Below are positions 8,053 through 17,012 of a stretch of DNA of 21,872 nucleotides, piece after piece (the stretch's first letter is position 1; the number at the start of each line of letters is the position of its first letter). Origin of the DNA: an uncultured Lachnospiraceae bacterium. Its GTDB lineage: Bacteria > Bacillota_A > Clostridia > Lachnospirales > Lachnospiraceae. The position numbers and the translations under genes are program-made. The DNA is taken from the NCBI GenBank assembly GCA_902795985.1, contig CADBNG010000426.1, forward strand, positions 1 to 21,872, written 5' to 3'. The notes under the pieces were generated by a model, which saw only the letters and a program-made list of their open reading frames with translations, did no database searches and was not told the origin of the DNA.

Positions 8053-8113
8053 ATTTTAGATACGGATTCAATCGCTGTCAGAACCGATGATTCATCAGAA
8101 AACGGAGCGGAAA

Positions 8114-8863
8114 ATGCCGGGAACGATCTTTGAAATTCTCTCCCTCGTTAAAGACGGAAAACTTTCCATAGAAGAAGCCGAAGCGCGTCTGGCTCAGTAT
8201 GAAGACCTCGGGTATGCCAAGCCGGATCTGGGCCGGCGGGAACGCCAGGGCGCTTCCGAAGTCATTTACGGTGCCGGGAAAACGCCTGAGCAGATAGCAG
8301 GGATTGCCCGTTCGCTGATGGTGAGCGGTCAGGACAGGCTGCTTATCACCCGGGTATCCCCCGATAAAGCGGAACAGCTGACCCAGCTGCTTGACGTTCG
8401 TTATGACCCGGTTTCCCGCATTGCCTGCACAGGAGAGCCTCCAAAGCCTGACGGCCTCGGCACTATTGTGGTTGCCACCGGAGGAACCAGCGATATTCCT
8501 GTTGCCGAAGAAGCCGCCGTTACGGCGGAAATGCTCGGCAATCAGGTATGCCGGCTCTATGACGTCGGGGTTGCCGGAATTCACCGTCTTATGGATCATC
8601 TGGAAGAAATCCGGGACGCAAGCGTTATTATCGCCATTGCCGGAATGGAAGGGGCACTGGCCAGCGTGATCGGCGGGCTGGCTTCCTGTCCGGTCATCGC
8701 GGTTCCGACAAGCGTCGGGTACGGCGCATCCTTCAACGGACTGTCGGCCCTTCTTTCCATGCTGAATTCCTGTGCCAGCGGGGTTTCGGTCGTCAACATC
8801 GACAACGGCTTCGGCGCGGGATTTCTCGCCGGACGGATCAACCACATGAGGAGCAAAGAATGA
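8114..8863 (+). CDS. larB: LarB, pyridinium-3,5-biscarboxylic acid mononucleotide synthase
   Basis: LarB carboxylates and hydrolyses nicotinic acid adenine dinucleotide in the first step of nickel-pincer (NPN) cofactor synthesis. The protein has 249 residues, the usual family length. Family signatures include an N-terminal helical region (LSLVKDGKLSIEEAEARLAQ), GASEVIYGAGKTPEQ, then a PurE-like core with VVATGGTSDIPVAEEAA, AGMEGALASVIGGL, PVIAVPTSVGYG and a C-terminal NIDNGFGAGFLAGRI. An in-frame ATG at 8087 exists, but the ATG at 8114 has GGAG at 8104-8107 with a 6-base spacer, so the later start is chosen. The stop overlaps the larC start in ATGA (8860-8863), which implies translational coupling. 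Confidence 0.93.
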   Translation: MPGTIFEILSLVKDGKLSIEEAEARLAQYEDLGYAKPDLGRRERQGASEVIYGAGKTPEQIAGIARSLMVSGQDRLLITRVSPDKAEQLTQLLDVRYDPVSRIACTGEPPKPDGLGTIVVATGGTSDIPVAEEAAVTAEMLGNQVCRLYDVGVAGIHRLMDHLEEIRDASVIIAIAGMEGALASVIGGLASCPVIAVPTSVGYGASFNGLSALLSMLNSCASGVSVVNIDNGFGAGFLAGRINHMRSKE

Positions 8864-10179
8864 GAACGGTCTATTTTGATCTCGGAATGGGCGCTGCCGG
8901 GGATATGATATCCGCTGCACTGCTGGAACTGACTGAAGATCGGGAGAACTCCCTCCGGAAGCTGAATGAAGCCGGGCTTCCCGGAATTGTTTACAAAATC
9001 GAAGACATGGAAAAATGCGGAATTCTCGCCGCCAAACTGAACGTATGGATTGACGGAGAAATGGAAGAACCCGCGGATGATGCCGCGCCCGAAGTTTCCG
9101 CACAGCATTTCCCGCATCATTCAATGCCGGAAGAAATGCATCCGGGACATCACGACTCCGCGAAAGAACACGCTGACAGCCAGCATAATGATTCGGATCA
9201 TCACCATCACCACCATCATCATGCCCATACCGGAATGAAAGAAATTGAAGCGATTATCTCGGGTCTGAACGTTTCGGATAAGGTCCGGTCCGATATTCGC
9301 GCGGTTTATGCCCTGATCGGCGCAGCGGAAAGCAAGGTTCACGGCGTTACGATGGACCAGATCCATTTTCATGAAGTCGGCAGCATGGACGCCGTTGCGG
9401 ATATCACGGCAGCCTGTATCCTGATGGAGGAACTTCATCCGGAACGGATTCTTGCGTCTCCGATCCAGGTCGGGAGCGGCACCGTCCGGTGTGCCCACGG
9501 CATTCTCCCGGTACCGGCTCCGGCTACTGCGGAGATCCTTACGGGTATCCCCATCTACAGCACTGATATCAAAGGAGAGCTCTGCACACCGACAGGAGCT
9601 GCGCTTGTGAAACATTTTGTTCAGGAGTTTACCGAACTGCCGCCGATGGTGGTGCGCAAAACCGGCTATGGCATGGGCAAAAAGAATTTCACCCGGCTGA
9701 ACTGCGTCCGTTCCTTCCTCGGGGAGTCGGACGGCACCCGGGATACGATCCTTCATCTTTCCTGCAATATTGACGATATGACGGGAGAGGATCTGGGATT
9801 TGCGTCGGATATGCTGATGAAAGCCGGGGCAAAGGACGTTTATACCATCCCGATCACCATGAAAAAATCCCGTCCTGCCGTGATGCTGAATGTCATGTGC
9901 GATCCGAAAGACCGGGAAACGATCATCCGGGAAATATTCCTTCACACATCCACCATCGGTATACGGGAAACCCGGATGGACCGCTATATACTGAACCGCA
10001 GTGAAGTGACGGAGGAAACGCCCTTCGGTCCTGTCCGGAAAAAAGCCTGTTCCGGATACGGCATCACCAAGGAAAAATGGGAATATGACGATCTTGCGCG
10101 CATCGCGCGGGAAAAGGGAATTTCTCTGGAAAAAGTCCGTGATTCGCTGCAGGGCGCGGGAAAGGAGAAGGAAATTTGA
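8860..10179 (+). CDS. larC: LarC, nickel insertion protein for the pincer cofactor
   Basis: LarC is a CTP-dependent cyclometallase that inserts nickel into the dithiocarboxylated pyridinium mononucleotide made by LarB and LarE. The protein has 439 residues. The N-terminus YFDLGMGAAGDMISAALLEL and the motif DQIHFHEVGSMDAVADI (166-182) are typical. A histidine-rich segment spans about 83-123 and includes eight consecutive histidines at 114-121, probably a nickel-binding or storage loop. The C-terminal half has the LarC2-type region, with CNIDDMTGEDLGFA (302-315), TIPITMKKSRPAVML (329-343) and HTSTIGIRETRM (362-373). In Lactiplantibacillus plantarum full-length LarC needs a ribosomal frameshift between larC1 and larC2; here it is one uninterrupted frame. 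It overlaps larB by four bases and miaB by four bases. Confidence 0.93.
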   Translation: MRTVYFDLGMGAAGDMISAALLELTEDRENSLRKLNEAGLPGIVYKIEDMEKCGILAAKLNVWIDGEMEEPADDAAPEVSAQHFPHHSMPEEMHPGHHDSAKEHADSQHNDSDHHHHHHHHAHTGMKEIEAIISGLNVSDKVRSDIRAVYALIGAAESKVHGVTMDQIHFHEVGSMDAVADITAACILMEELHPERILASPIQVGSGTVRCAHGILPVPAPATAEILTGIPIYSTDIKGELCTPTGAALVKHFVQEFTELPPMVVRKTGYGMGKKNFTRLNCVRSFLGESDGTRDTILHLSCNIDDMTGEDLGFASDMLMKAGAKDVYTIPITMKKSRPAVMLNVMCDPKDRETIIREIFLHTSTIGIRETRMDRYILNRSEVTEETPFGPVRKKACSGYGITKEKWEYDDLARIAREKGISLEKVRDSLQGAGKEKEI

Positions 10180-11576
10180 CTTCCGAACAGGGATCCGCCC
10201 GCCAGTTATCCTACATCCGAAAATGTGAGGAATTCGTCCGGGCCCGGATTGAATCCGGCCAGACCCCGCCCACCTTTCATGTGGAAACCTTCGGGTGCCA
10301 GATGAATGAGAGGGATTCCGAGAAGCTTCGGGGCATACTCGAAAAGATCGGCTTTGTGCGCTGTGAAAGCGAGGAGGCCGATCTGGTGCTGTATAACACC
10401 TGTACCGTCCGTGAGAACGCAAATACGCGCGTCTACGGGCGTCTCGGCAAGCTGTACAGCATCAAAAAGCACCGTCCGGACATGATCATCGGTCTTTGCG
10501 GATGCATGATGCAGGAAAAGGACGTTGTGGAAAGAATCCGCCGGGATTATCCTTTTGTCGACCTGGTCTTCGGAACGCATAACGTTTATATGCTGGCAGA
10601 ACTGCTTTATCCTGTCCTCGCCGAAAAAAAACGGGTAATCGATATCCGTTCCGAAGCAGAGGAGATTGTGGAAGAACTGCCGGTGGACCGCACCTATTCC
10701 TTCAAATCCGGCGTCAACATTATGTATGGCTGCGACAATTTCTGTACTTACTGCATCGTCCCGTACGTACGCGGGCGGGAACGCAGCCGTGAACCGGAAG
10801 ATATTCTAAAGGAAATCCGCCATCTTGCAAAGGACGGCGTCCGGGAAGTCATGCTTCTCGGGCAGAACGTCAACTCCTACGGCATGAAAGAGAAATTCGG
10901 CACTTCCTTCGCCGGCCTTCTGCGTTCTGTCTGCCGGATTGACGGGATCGACCGGGTCCGTTTTATGACTTCCCATCCCAAAGATCTTTCCGATGAGCTG
11001 ATCCGGACAATTGCGGAAGAAGAGAAGATCTGCAATCATCTGCATCTTCCGCTTCAGTCGGGCAGTTCACGGATATTAAAAGCCATGAACCGCAGATACG
11101 ATAAAGAGCAGTATCTGGATCTGGTGAACCGCATCCGTCTTGCCGTTCCGGACATTTCACTCACCACGGATATTATTGTGGGATTTCCGGGCGAAACGGA
11201 AGAGGATTTCCAGGAAACGCTGGATATGGTGCGCCGCTGCCGTTTCGACAGCGCCTTTACGTTTATTTACTCCCGAAGGACCGGTACGCCCGCGGCCGGA
11301 ATGCCCCAGGTTGATGAAAGCACAGTAAAAGACCGGTTCGACCGCCTGCTGGAGCTGGTACGCGAAACAGCAACAGCCCAGGTCGGGCGTTTTACCGGCA
11401 GGACAGAGAGCGTCCTGGTGGAATCCGTAAACCGTCAGGACGAAAAACTGGTCACCGGAAGAACACAGCACAATATCGTCGTTCATCTTCCGGGAGACGC
11501 CGGCGACATCGGGCGGATTCTTCCCGTGAAGCTGAACGAATGCAAAGGATTCTATTATTACGGAGTCCGTATATAG
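10176..11576 (+). CDS. miaB: MiaB, tRNA-2-methylthio-N6-dimethylallyladenosine synthase
   Basis: This radical SAM methylthiotransferase converts i6A37 to ms2i6A37 in tRNAs reading U-starting codons. The protein has 466 residues. The N-terminal UPF0004 domain has the three auxiliary-cluster cysteines C41 (GCQMNERDSE), C76 (NTCTVRE) and C110 (GCM). The radical SAM cluster is C186-x3-C190-x2-C193 (YGCDNFCTYCIVPYVRGRE). GQNVNSYG, LHLPLQSGS and TDIIVGFPGETEEDF follow, and a C-terminal TRAM domain ends the protein. The start is TTG at 10176, overlapping the larC stop as TTGA, with AGGAG about 9 bases upstream. Its partner MiaA is encoded downstream in the same array. Confidence 0.96.
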   Translation: MTSEQGSARQLSYIRKCEEFVRARIESGQTPPTFHVETFGCQMNERDSEKLRGILEKIGFVRCESEEADLVLYNTCTVRENANTRVYGRLGKLYSIKKHRPDMIIGLCGCMMQEKDVVERIRRDYPFVDLVFGTHNVYMLAELLYPVLAEKKRVIDIRSEAEEIVEELPVDRTYSFKSGVNIMYGCDNFCTYCIVPYVRGRERSREPEDILKEIRHLAKDGVREVMLLGQNVNSYGMKEKFGTSFAGLLRSVCRIDGIDRVRFMTSHPKDLSDELIRTIAEEEKICNHLHLPLQSGSSRILKAMNRRYDKEQYLDLVNRIRLAVPDISLTTDIIVGFPGETEEDFQETLDMVRRCRFDSAFTFIYSRRTGTPAAGMPQVDESTVKDRFDRLLELVRETATAQVGRFTGRTESVLVESVNRQDEKLVTGRTQHNIVVHLPGDAGDIGRILPVKLNECKGFYYYGVRI

Positions 11577-11580
11577 GAGA
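11575..11580 (+). promoter_or_regulatory. ribosome binding site that fixes the mutS start
   Basis: AGGAGA overlaps the miaB stop codon and is seven bases before the ATG at 11588. This supports 11588 over the in-frame ATG at 11540, which lies inside miaB and would add 16 residues not found in MutS proteins. Confidence 0.8.
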
Positions 11581-11587
11581 AGATCAC

Positions 11588-14191
11588 ATGGCATTATCGC
11601 CGATGATGCAGCATTATATGCAGGTCAAAGAAGAATATCCGGGATGCCTGGTGTTTTACCGGCTCGGTGATTTTTATGAAATGTTCTTTGACGATGCAAA
11701 AACCGCGTCAAGGGAACTGGAACTGACACTGACCGGAAGAGACTGCGGACTGGAAGAACGCGCGCCGATGTGCGGCGTTCCTTATCATGCCGTGGACGTC
11801 TATCTGTCCAAACTGGTTGAAAAAGGGTATAAAGTAGCCATCTGCGAACAGGTCGAAGATCCGAAACTGGCCAAGGGAATGGTAAAGCGGGAAGTCATCC
11901 GCGTAGTAACGGCAGGTACCGTAACTGATCAGGCAGGGCTTGAGGAAACCCGGAACAACTATCTGATGTCCGTATACCGCAGCGGAGACATGTACGGCGT
12001 TTCCGCAGCGGATATTTCCACCGGACGCTGCATGGTTACGGAAATCCGCGGGGCCGGGAAGCTGGCGGATGAAATCAGCAAATTCATGCCCAGCGAACTG
12101 ATCTGCAACGCGGACTGCCTTCTCGGCAGCATCGATGCCGACGCTCTGAAGAACAACTACGGAATTTCCGTTACGGAGCTTCCGGAACGCTATTATCTGG
12201 AAGAAAACGGACGGAATGCCCTTTGCCGTCAGTTCGGGTGCATGGATATCGGCGGACTGGGGATCTCGGACATGACATTTGCCCTGCTTTCCTGCGGCGC
12301 TCTGTTCATTTATCTGTACGAAACCCAGAAGAGCAGGATCGATCAGATCACCGGAATCACCCCCTATACGGTGGATGATTATATGATAATCGACAGTTAT
12401 ACCCGCCGGAATCTCGAGCTGACCGAAACGATCCGCGACAAATCCCGCAGAGGATCCCTTCTGTGGGTACTGGACAAAACCAAAACCGCCATGGGCGCGC
12501 GGAAGCTTCGATCCATGATTGAACAGCCCTGCCGGGATATCGACCGGATCAACAAACGGCTGGATGCGGTGGAAGAACTGGGCGGTGCCGCAATGCTCCG
12601 GGACGAGCTGAGGGAATACCTCAATGAAATCTATGATATGGAGCGTCTTCTTGCAAGGATTGCCAATAAGACGGCCAATCCGAGGGATCTGATCGCGTTC
12701 CGGAATTCTCTTGCCATGCTGCCGCATATCCGGCAGATTCTGATGAATTTCCGCAAAGAAGCGCTGACGGACCTGTGTGAGGCCCTGGATCCCCTGGAGG
12801 ACCTTTTTGCCCTGATCGATTCGGCAATCACCGAAGAGCCTCCCCTCAATCTTCATGAGGGCGGGATCATTAAAGAAGGATATCACGAAACCGCGGATCA
12901 TCTTCGTTCCGCCAAAACCCAGGGCAAAACCTGGCTGATGGACCTGGAGGAAAAGGAGAAGGAGCGTACGGGCATTCCGAAGCTCCGGATCAAATTCAAC
13001 CGGGTTTTCGGCTATTATCTGGAAGTGACCAATTCCTTTAAGGACAAAGTGCCCGAGGACTATATCCGGCGGCAGACGCTGGCCAACGCCGAGCGCTATA
13101 CCACGCCGGAGCTCAAGGAGATCGAAAGTGAAATCCTTGGAGCGGAAGAGAAGCTGAACGTGCTGGAATACCAGCTGTTCTGCGAAGTGCGGGACCATAT
13201 TGCCGGACATATCAGCAGGATCCAGCGTACGGCCGATGCCGTTGCCGGACTGGACGTCTGCTGTTCCCTGTCTTACGTTGCCATGAAAAACCGGTATTGC
13301 CGGCCGACGTTCAACCGGGAGAACGTGATCCGCATCCGGGAAGGACGTCATCCGGTGGTGGAACTGCTGACCGACAGCGGGATGTTCATTCCGAACGATA
13401 CTGATCTGAACCGGAAGGATTCCATTGATATCATCACCGGTCCGAACATGGCCGGCAAATCCACCTATATGCGACAGTGCGCTCTGATCGTCCTCATGGC
13501 CCAGATGGGCTCCTTTGTGCCCGCGGATGAAGCGGAAATCGGCATTACCGACCGGATCTTTACCCGGGTGGGCGCTTCGGATGATCTGGCCTCCGGGCAG
13601 AGCACCTTTATGGTGGAAATGACGGAGGTCGCCAATATCCTGCGCAACGCGACGTCGGACAGCCTGCTGATCCTGGATGAAATCGGGAGGGGCACCAGCA
13701 CGTTTGACGGTTTATCCATTGCCTGGTCCGTCATTGAATACATTTCCGCGAAAATCGAGGCCAGAACCCTGTTCGCCACTCATTATCACGAACTGACCGA
13801 GCTGGAAGGCAAGATCCGGGGAGTCCGGAACTTCTGCATTGCCGTCCGGGAGCACGGGGACGATATTGTTTTCCTTCGCAAAATCATCCGGGGCGGGGCT
13901 GACAAGAGCTACGGAATACAGGTGGCAAGGCTTGCCGGCGTACCTGATGAAGTGCTGGAAAGGGCAAAGGAGCTGGTGCGCCAGCTTCTGGGCGCTGACA
14001 TTACCTCCACGGTAAAGGAAATCGCCGGCGGCACGGTGGAGGAACCTCAGTTTGAACAGATGTCCCTGTTTAACGACGAAACCGACCGTTCCATCTGCGA
14101 AGAAATCCTCTCCGCTGATCTTTCCTGCATGACCCCGCTGGAAGCCCTGAACCTGCTGTACCGTTTTCAGAATGACTTAAAAAGCCGGTAA
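11588..14191 (+). CDS. mutS: MutS, DNA mismatch recognition ATPase
   Basis: MutS binds base mismatches and small loops and recruits MutL. The protein has 867 residues, close to the roughly 850-860 of typical MutS1. The mismatch-contact F-x-E is F29-Y-E31 in FYRLGDFYEMF. Connector, lever and clamp domains follow. The ATPase domain has Walker A GPNMAGKST (618-626), the signature ASDDLASGQSTFMVEMTE near 663-680, Walker B LILDEIGRGTSTFDG and the His loop ATHYHEL (730-736). The motif QMSLF at 824-828 matches a sliding-clamp binding motif. All key residues are present, so it should be active. It starts 11 bases after miaB and ends 5 bases before mutL. Confidence 0.97.
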   Translation: MALSPMMQHYMQVKEEYPGCLVFYRLGDFYEMFFDDAKTASRELELTLTGRDCGLEERAPMCGVPYHAVDVYLSKLVEKGYKVAICEQVEDPKLAKGMVKREVIRVVTAGTVTDQAGLEETRNNYLMSVYRSGDMYGVSAADISTGRCMVTEIRGAGKLADEISKFMPSELICNADCLLGSIDADALKNNYGISVTELPERYYLEENGRNALCRQFGCMDIGGLGISDMTFALLSCGALFIYLYETQKSRIDQITGITPYTVDDYMIIDSYTRRNLELTETIRDKSRRGSLLWVLDKTKTAMGARKLRSMIEQPCRDIDRINKRLDAVEELGGAAMLRDELREYLNEIYDMERLLARIANKTANPRDLIAFRNSLAMLPHIRQILMNFRKEALTDLCEALDPLEDLFALIDSAITEEPPLNLHEGGIIKEGYHETADHLRSAKTQGKTWLMDLEEKEKERTGIPKLRIKFNRVFGYYLEVTNSFKDKVPEDYIRRQTLANAERYTTPELKEIESEILGAEEKLNVLEYQLFCEVRDHIAGHISRIQRTADAVAGLDVCCSLSYVAMKNRYCRPTFNRENVIRIREGRHPVVELLTDSGMFIPNDTDLNRKDSIDIITGPNMAGKSTYMRQCALIVLMAQMGSFVPADEAEIGITDRIFTRVGASDDLASGQSTFMVEMTEVANILRNATSDSLLILDEIGRGTSTFDGLSIAWSVIEYISAKIEARTLFATHYHELTELEGKIRGVRNFCIAVREHGDDIVFLRKIIRGGADKSYGIQVARLAGVPDEVLERAKELVRQLLGADITSTVKEIAGGTVEEPQFEQMSLFNDETDRSICEEILSADLSCMTPLEALNLLYRFQNDLKSR

Positions 14192-14196
14192 AGAAT

Positions 14197-16068
14197 ATGA
14201 TTCAGATACTCCGTTCCGAAACCATCAATTCCATTGCGGCCGGCGAAGTGGTCGAACGCCCGGCCTCCGCCGCAAAAGAACTGGTTGAAAACGCGCTGGA
14301 TGCCGGCGCGGACCAGATTACGGTTGAAATCCGCGGCGGCGGCAAAAGCCTGCTCCGCGTGACCGACAACGGCTGCGGGATTCCGGAAAATGAAATCCGC
14401 CTGGCTTTCTGCCGTCACGCCACAAGCAAGCTGCGGGACATTTCCGATCTTCAGACCATTTCCTCGCTGGGATTCCGCGGAGAAGCCCTGTCCAGCATAG
14501 CCGCCGTTTCGAAGTGTGAAATGATTTCAAAGCCGAAAGACCAGCTGTTCGCTGTCCGCATCTGCATCAGCGGCGGAACGGAAGAGAGCTTTGAGGAAAT
14601 CGGCGCGCCGAACGGTACGACCGTTATTATGCGGGATCTGTTCTACAACACCCCTGCACGGGAAAAATTCCTTCGTTCCTCCGTGACGGAAGCCAACGCC
14701 GTAACCGCTTTTGTGGAGCAGCTGGCGCTGTCCCATCCGACGGTTTCCTTCCGCCTGATTTCCGACGGAGCGCAGAAGGTTTACACCTCCGGATCCGGCG
14801 ACCTGCTGGAATGCGCCTTCCGGATTTACGGCAAAGCGGTGACCGATGAACTGATCCGCGTGGAATCAAAAAAAGAATATATCGAAGCGGAAGGATATAT
14901 CGGTCTTCCCCTGATTGCCAGAGGGAACCGGAACTTCGAAAACTATTTCGTAAACGGCCGTTATATCAAAGACAAAATTCTTTCTTCCGCCATCGAAGAA
15001 GGGTACCACGGACACCTGATGCAGCACCGCTACCCGTTCACCCTGCTGAATATCCGGATGGATCCGGCTGCCGTGGACGTCAACGTCCATCCCGCAAAGG
15101 CGGAAGTGCGTTTTTCAAACCAGTCGGACATTTATGAAGAACTGAGGGAAATTGTGTCTGACGCGCTGATGCGCAGGGAGGAAATACCGGATGCGGCCAT
15201 TGCCGAAACACCGGTACCGGTCCGGCCCGCTCCGGAAGCTCCGGAAGCGCCCGGCATGAATGCGGCGGTTCAGCCGGCCGGTTCTGCAACTGAGATTACG
15301 AAGGCCGCCGATGCTTTGCCTTTATCCGGCCTTTCTGTTTCCGGAAGGGGCAGTGAACCGGTCCGGCCGCGGAAAATGCCGGAAATATTCGAAAACCGCC
15401 GTATGGCCTCGCAGCCCGTCCCGAAAGCCCCGGAAACGCCGGAACTGATCCGCGAAAAACAGCTCTCCATTTTCGATGACGCGAAAGCGGAGAAGCGGAT
15501 CGACTTCCGGATGATCGGACAGGTCTTCGGCACCTATGTGCTGATCGAATACAATGACGATTTTTATATTATCGACCAGCATGCCGCCCATGAAAAAGTA
15601 CTGTTCGAAAAATTCATGAAAGACGTGCGGGAGCGCAGCGTCGCCACCCAGTATCTTATGCCCGCGAAGCTTCTCACGCTGACCGCGGCGGAAAACGATC
15701 TTTTCCGGGAGAACCTTTCCGTTTTTGAAGAACTCGGATACGAGATCGAACACTTTGAAGGCCGTGAATGGCGGATTACCGGAATGCCCGCGGATCTTTT
15801 CGTGCGGGATACGGACGAATTTTTCAAGGATCTGCTGGATGCCCTGAACGAAGAAGGCCGCAGAACGGAAGCCCTTCAGGAAAGGATTGCTTCCAGGGCA
15901 TGCAAGGCAGCGGTAAAGGGAAACTCTTATCTTTCGGATTCCGAAATCCGTGCTCTGATCTCGGATCTATTAAATCTGGAGGACCCTTATCATTGTCCGC
16001 ACGGCCGCCCGACGATGATAAAAATGACACATTATGAACTCGATAAGAAATTCAAGAGGATCGTCTGA
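14197..16068 (+). CDS. mutL: MutL, mismatch repair endonuclease/ATPase
   Basis: The protein has 623 residues. The GHKL ATPase domain shows IAAGEVVERPAS, catalytic E28 and N32 in KELVENALDAGA, DNGCGI (57-62) and GFRGEAL (92-98). A proline/alanine-rich linker spans about 330-420. The C-terminal endonuclease domain carries DQHAAHEKVLFE (460-471), fitting DQHA-x2-E-x4-E, then SRACKAAVKG near 566-574 and CPHGRP (600-605). These motifs mean it can nick DNA itself, as expected in bacteria without MutH. QLSIF at 422-426 resembles a clamp-binding motif, although the usual clamp site in Bacillus MutL lies elsewhere. No strong ribosome binding site precedes the ATG, so coupling with mutS is likely. Confidence 0.97.
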   Translation: MIQILRSETINSIAAGEVVERPASAAKELVENALDAGADQITVEIRGGGKSLLRVTDNGCGIPENEIRLAFCRHATSKLRDISDLQTISSLGFRGEALSSIAAVSKCEMISKPKDQLFAVRICISGGTEESFEEIGAPNGTTVIMRDLFYNTPAREKFLRSSVTEANAVTAFVEQLALSHPTVSFRLISDGAQKVYTSGSGDLLECAFRIYGKAVTDELIRVESKKEYIEAEGYIGLPLIARGNRNFENYFVNGRYIKDKILSSAIEEGYHGHLMQHRYPFTLLNIRMDPAAVDVNVHPAKAEVRFSNQSDIYEELREIVSDALMRREEIPDAAIAETPVPVRPAPEAPEAPGMNAAVQPAGSATEITKAADALPLSGLSVSGRGSEPVRPRKMPEIFENRRMASQPVPKAPETPELIREKQLSIFDDAKAEKRIDFRMIGQVFGTYVLIEYNDDFYIIDQHAAHEKVLFEKFMKDVRERSVATQYLMPAKLLTLTAAENDLFRENLSVFEELGYEIEHFEGREWRITGMPADLFVRDTDEFFKDLLDALNEEGRRTEALQERIASRACKAAVKGNSYLSDSEIRALISDLLNLEDPYHCPHGRPTMIKMTHYELDKKFKRIV

Positions 16069-17012
16069 TGAAACAACCCCTGATCATTATTGCCGGGCCC
16101 ACAGCCGTCGGCAAAAGTGCAGTCGCCGTTGAACTGGCGCAAAGGATCGGAGGGGCCGTCATTTCGGCCGACTCCATGCAGGTCTACAGAGGAATGGATA
16201 TCGGTTCGGCCAAAATCCGGCCGGAGGAACGCTGCGGCGTGGATCATTATCTGATTGACGTACTGGATCCGAAGGACGACTTCCATGTCGTCGCCTTTCA
16301 GCAGATGGCTTACGAAGCGCTGGACGCCGTTTATGAAAAGGGACAGATCCCGATTCTGACCGGCGGAACCGGCTTTTACATTCAGGCCGTTCTCTATAAC
16401 ATTGACTTCGGCCGGATGTCGGAGGATTACGAGCTCCGTGAGAATTACGAAGAATACGCTGAAAAATACGGACCGGAAGCGCTTCACCGCCTCCTTCAGA
16501 AGGTCGATCCCAAAGCCGCCGAATCGATTCATCCGAACAACCTCAAACGGGTCATACGGGCTCTGGAATATTATGAAGGCACCGGTAAGGAGATCTCGGA
16601 ACACAACGAAACCCAGCGGCAGAAGGAATCGCCCTATGCCTTCCGTTATTTTGTACTGACGGATGACCGTTCCCGGCTTTACAAACGGATCAACGAACGG
16701 GTGGACCGGATGTTTGAGGAAGGCCTGGAAGAAGAAGTCCGCAGATTGGCTGACGCCGGATCCGTAGAAGAGGATATAGCCATGAAGGGGATCGGCTACC
16801 GTGAATTCTTCCCTTATTTCCGCGGTGAACGGACCATCGAAGAAGTGCGGGAAGCGGTCAAGACCGATACCCGACACTTTGCCAAGCGTCAGCTGACCTG
16901 GTTCCGCCGCGAAAAAGACGCCCGGTGGGTCGATATCGCGGATTATAAGCGGGATCCGGTCAAAATTGCCGCATATCTGGAAAAGGTTATTCGCGGGGAT
17001 CAGATAATATGA
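16068..17012 (+). CDS. miaA: MiaA, tRNA dimethylallyltransferase
   Basis: MiaA transfers the dimethylallyl group of DMAPP to N6 of A37 in tRNAs, giving i6A, the substrate of MiaB. The protein has 314 residues, normal length. It has P-loop GPTAVGKS (10-17), catalytic D35 in DSMQVYRGMDIGSAK, GVDHYLIDVLDP (57-68), GGTGFYIQAVL (99-109), HPNNLKRVIRALE and the C-terminal DTRHFAKRQLTWFRR. The ATG overlaps the mutL stop by one base (TGATG), which favours reinitiation. It completes the pathway begun by the neighbouring miaB. Confidence 0.97.
   Translation: MKQPLIIIAGPTAVGKSAVAVELAQRIGGAVISADSMQVYRGMDIGSAKIRPEERCGVDHYLIDVLDPKDDFHVVAFQQMAYEALDAVYEKGQIPILTGGTGFYIQAVLYNIDFGRMSEDYELRENYEEYAEKYGPEALHRLLQKVDPKAAESIHPNNLKRVIRALEYYEGTGKEISEHNETQRQKESPYAFRYFVLTDDRSRLYKRINERVDRMFEEGLEEEVRRLADAGSVEEDIAMKGIGYREFFPYFRGERTIEEVREAVKTDTRHFAKRQLTWFRREKDARWVDIADYKRDPVKIAAYLEKVIRGDQII

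Larger units (their letters stand above)
7670..8113. other. AT-rich divergent intergenic regulatory region
   Basis: This 444-base stretch separates the PucR-type gene from larB and is much richer in A and T than its flanks. No credible gene is seen; short open frames here lack ribosome binding sites and family resemblance. It holds promoter-like elements on both strands, a short inverted repeat at 7809-7824, a 9-base direct repeat ATTATGCAA at 7825-7833 and 7920-7928, and a small hairpin at 7995-8009 followed by a T-rich run. Confidence 0.7.

Noticed and set aside
8078..9124. 348-residue minus-strand frame across larB and the start of larC
   Set aside because: LarB and LarC are unmistakable on the plus strand, and the minus frame has no recognisable domain.
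9192..9230. CAT/CAC repeat considered as a microsatellite or phase-variable tract
   Set aside because: It is the eight-histidine codon run of LarC with mixed CAT and CAC codons, so it is not a uniform slippage tract.
9121..10422. 433-residue minus-strand frame across larC and miaB
   Set aside because: A shadow of two well-supported genes; composition and lack of motifs argue against coding.
11708..13351. 547-residue open frame on the minus strand inside mutS
   Set aside because: It lies entirely opposite conserved MutS sequence, lacks a ribosome binding site and resembles no protein family.
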